From: Blastococcus aggregatus
Lineage (GTDB): Bacteria; Actinomycetota; Actinomycetes; Mycobacteriales; Geodermatophilaceae
Assembly: GCF_900221005.1 (NCBI RefSeq)
Contig: NZ_OBQI01000004.1
Span: 310,001-374,000, forward strand
DNA length: 64,000 nucleotides
Direction: 5' to 3'
Shown here: in pieces, positions 63,850 to 64,000 of the stretch
Position numbering within the stretch: the stretch's first letter is position 1
Layout: every line of letters begins with the position of its first letter
Program-made: the position numbers and the translations under genes
The notes under the pieces: model-generated
What the model was told of the DNA's origin: nothing
Database searches by the model: none
Seen by the model: the letters and a program-made list of their open reading frames with translations, nothing else

Positions 63850-64000
63850 GTGCAGCCCGCTTTCTTCACGCTGACCGATGGGCGCTTCGTCCCTTCCGAG
63901 GACGCCCGGAGCTGGTGGACGCCGGGCATGCTGAGCGGCCCCCTGCTCGGCGGCCTGCTGGCCCGCGCGCTCGACACCGCGTACGGCGCTCCGGAGTTCC
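63850..64000 (+). CDS. Thioesterase family protein (hotdog fold), truncated by window end
   Basis: Only the first 50 codons are present. They encode PAFFTLTDGRFVPSEDARSWW, GPLLGGLLARAL, typical of actinobacterial TesB-like or acyl-CoA thioesterase-superfamily N-termini. The GTG at 63850 follows a GAGGAG-like site. The remainder lies outside the window. Confidence 0.6.
   Translation, partial: MQPAFFTLTDGRFVPSEDARSWWTPGMLSGPLLGGLLARALDTAYGAPEF

Overview
The window is high-GC DNA (strong G/C at third codon positions, many GTG starts) from an actinobacterium. A DUF222-HNH endonuclease, a mycothiol-dependent-isomerase-like protein, a CtpI-like P-type ATPase, chaplin-like repeats with a class-E sortase signal (LAYTG) and a fused urease gamma/beta subunit all point to Actinomycetes. 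Geodermatophilaceae (Blastococcus, Modestobacter, Geodermatophilus) is my best guess, but that is inference. No rRNA, tRNA, CRISPR array, insertion sequence or replication origin was seen.

Layout. (1) 1-10058 looks like an accessory or defence island with less extreme GC: a giant adenine-type DNA methyltransferase running off the left edge, the SNF2-like helicase just upstream of it (together resembling DrmMI and DrmD of class 1 DISARM), a divergent SF2 helicase with a winged-helix/Z-alpha-like N-terminus, and an EEP-family nuclease/phosphatase gene broken by a one-base frameshift. (2) 10052-18000 holds a crotonase homologue lacking both catalytic glutamates, a decayed MazG-like gene, a DUF726 hydrolase, a DUF4190/DUF4352-type lipid-facing protein, an MFS exporter and two secreted cell-surface proteins. 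(3) 18105-24477 carries a very large P-type ATPase and a GGDEF-EAL protein. (4) 24605-27550 is rich in nuclease folds: a PD-(D/E)XK protein, then a tightly coupled three-gene operon of EEP, small unknown protein and GIY-YIG. (5) 27659-38813 is mostly housekeeping or unknown genes, including an FmdB-AmiS-FmdA formamide operon.

(6) 38999-58890 is a nitrogen-acquisition locus: a frameshifted copper amine oxidase, an amidase and a class II deacetylase-like gene, then on the other strand a divergent urease operon (ureAB fusion, ureC, ureF, ureG, ureD; no ureE). Converging on it is an eight-gene operon with a solute-binding lipoprotein, two permeases, two ATPases, an amidase, a GatC/AtzG-like small subunit and a second amidase. 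A fourth, Rhodococcus-type amidase is divergent from that operon. The arrangement suggests uptake of an amide or peptide-like nitrogen compound (or nickel), its stepwise hydrolysis, and final release of ammonia by the urease. The substrate cannot be read from sequence.

(7) 59035-64000 has a DUF222-HNH protein, an acyl-CoA synthetase, a xi-class glutathione transferase, an AAA ATPase and the start of a thioesterase.

Convergent gene pairs are usually separated by strong GC-rich hairpins, which I list as terminators. The best candidates for undescribed biology are the EEP/small-protein/GIY-YIG operon, the urease with an altered active-site flap inside the amidase/transporter locus, and the Z-alpha-like helicase beside the DISARM-like pair.
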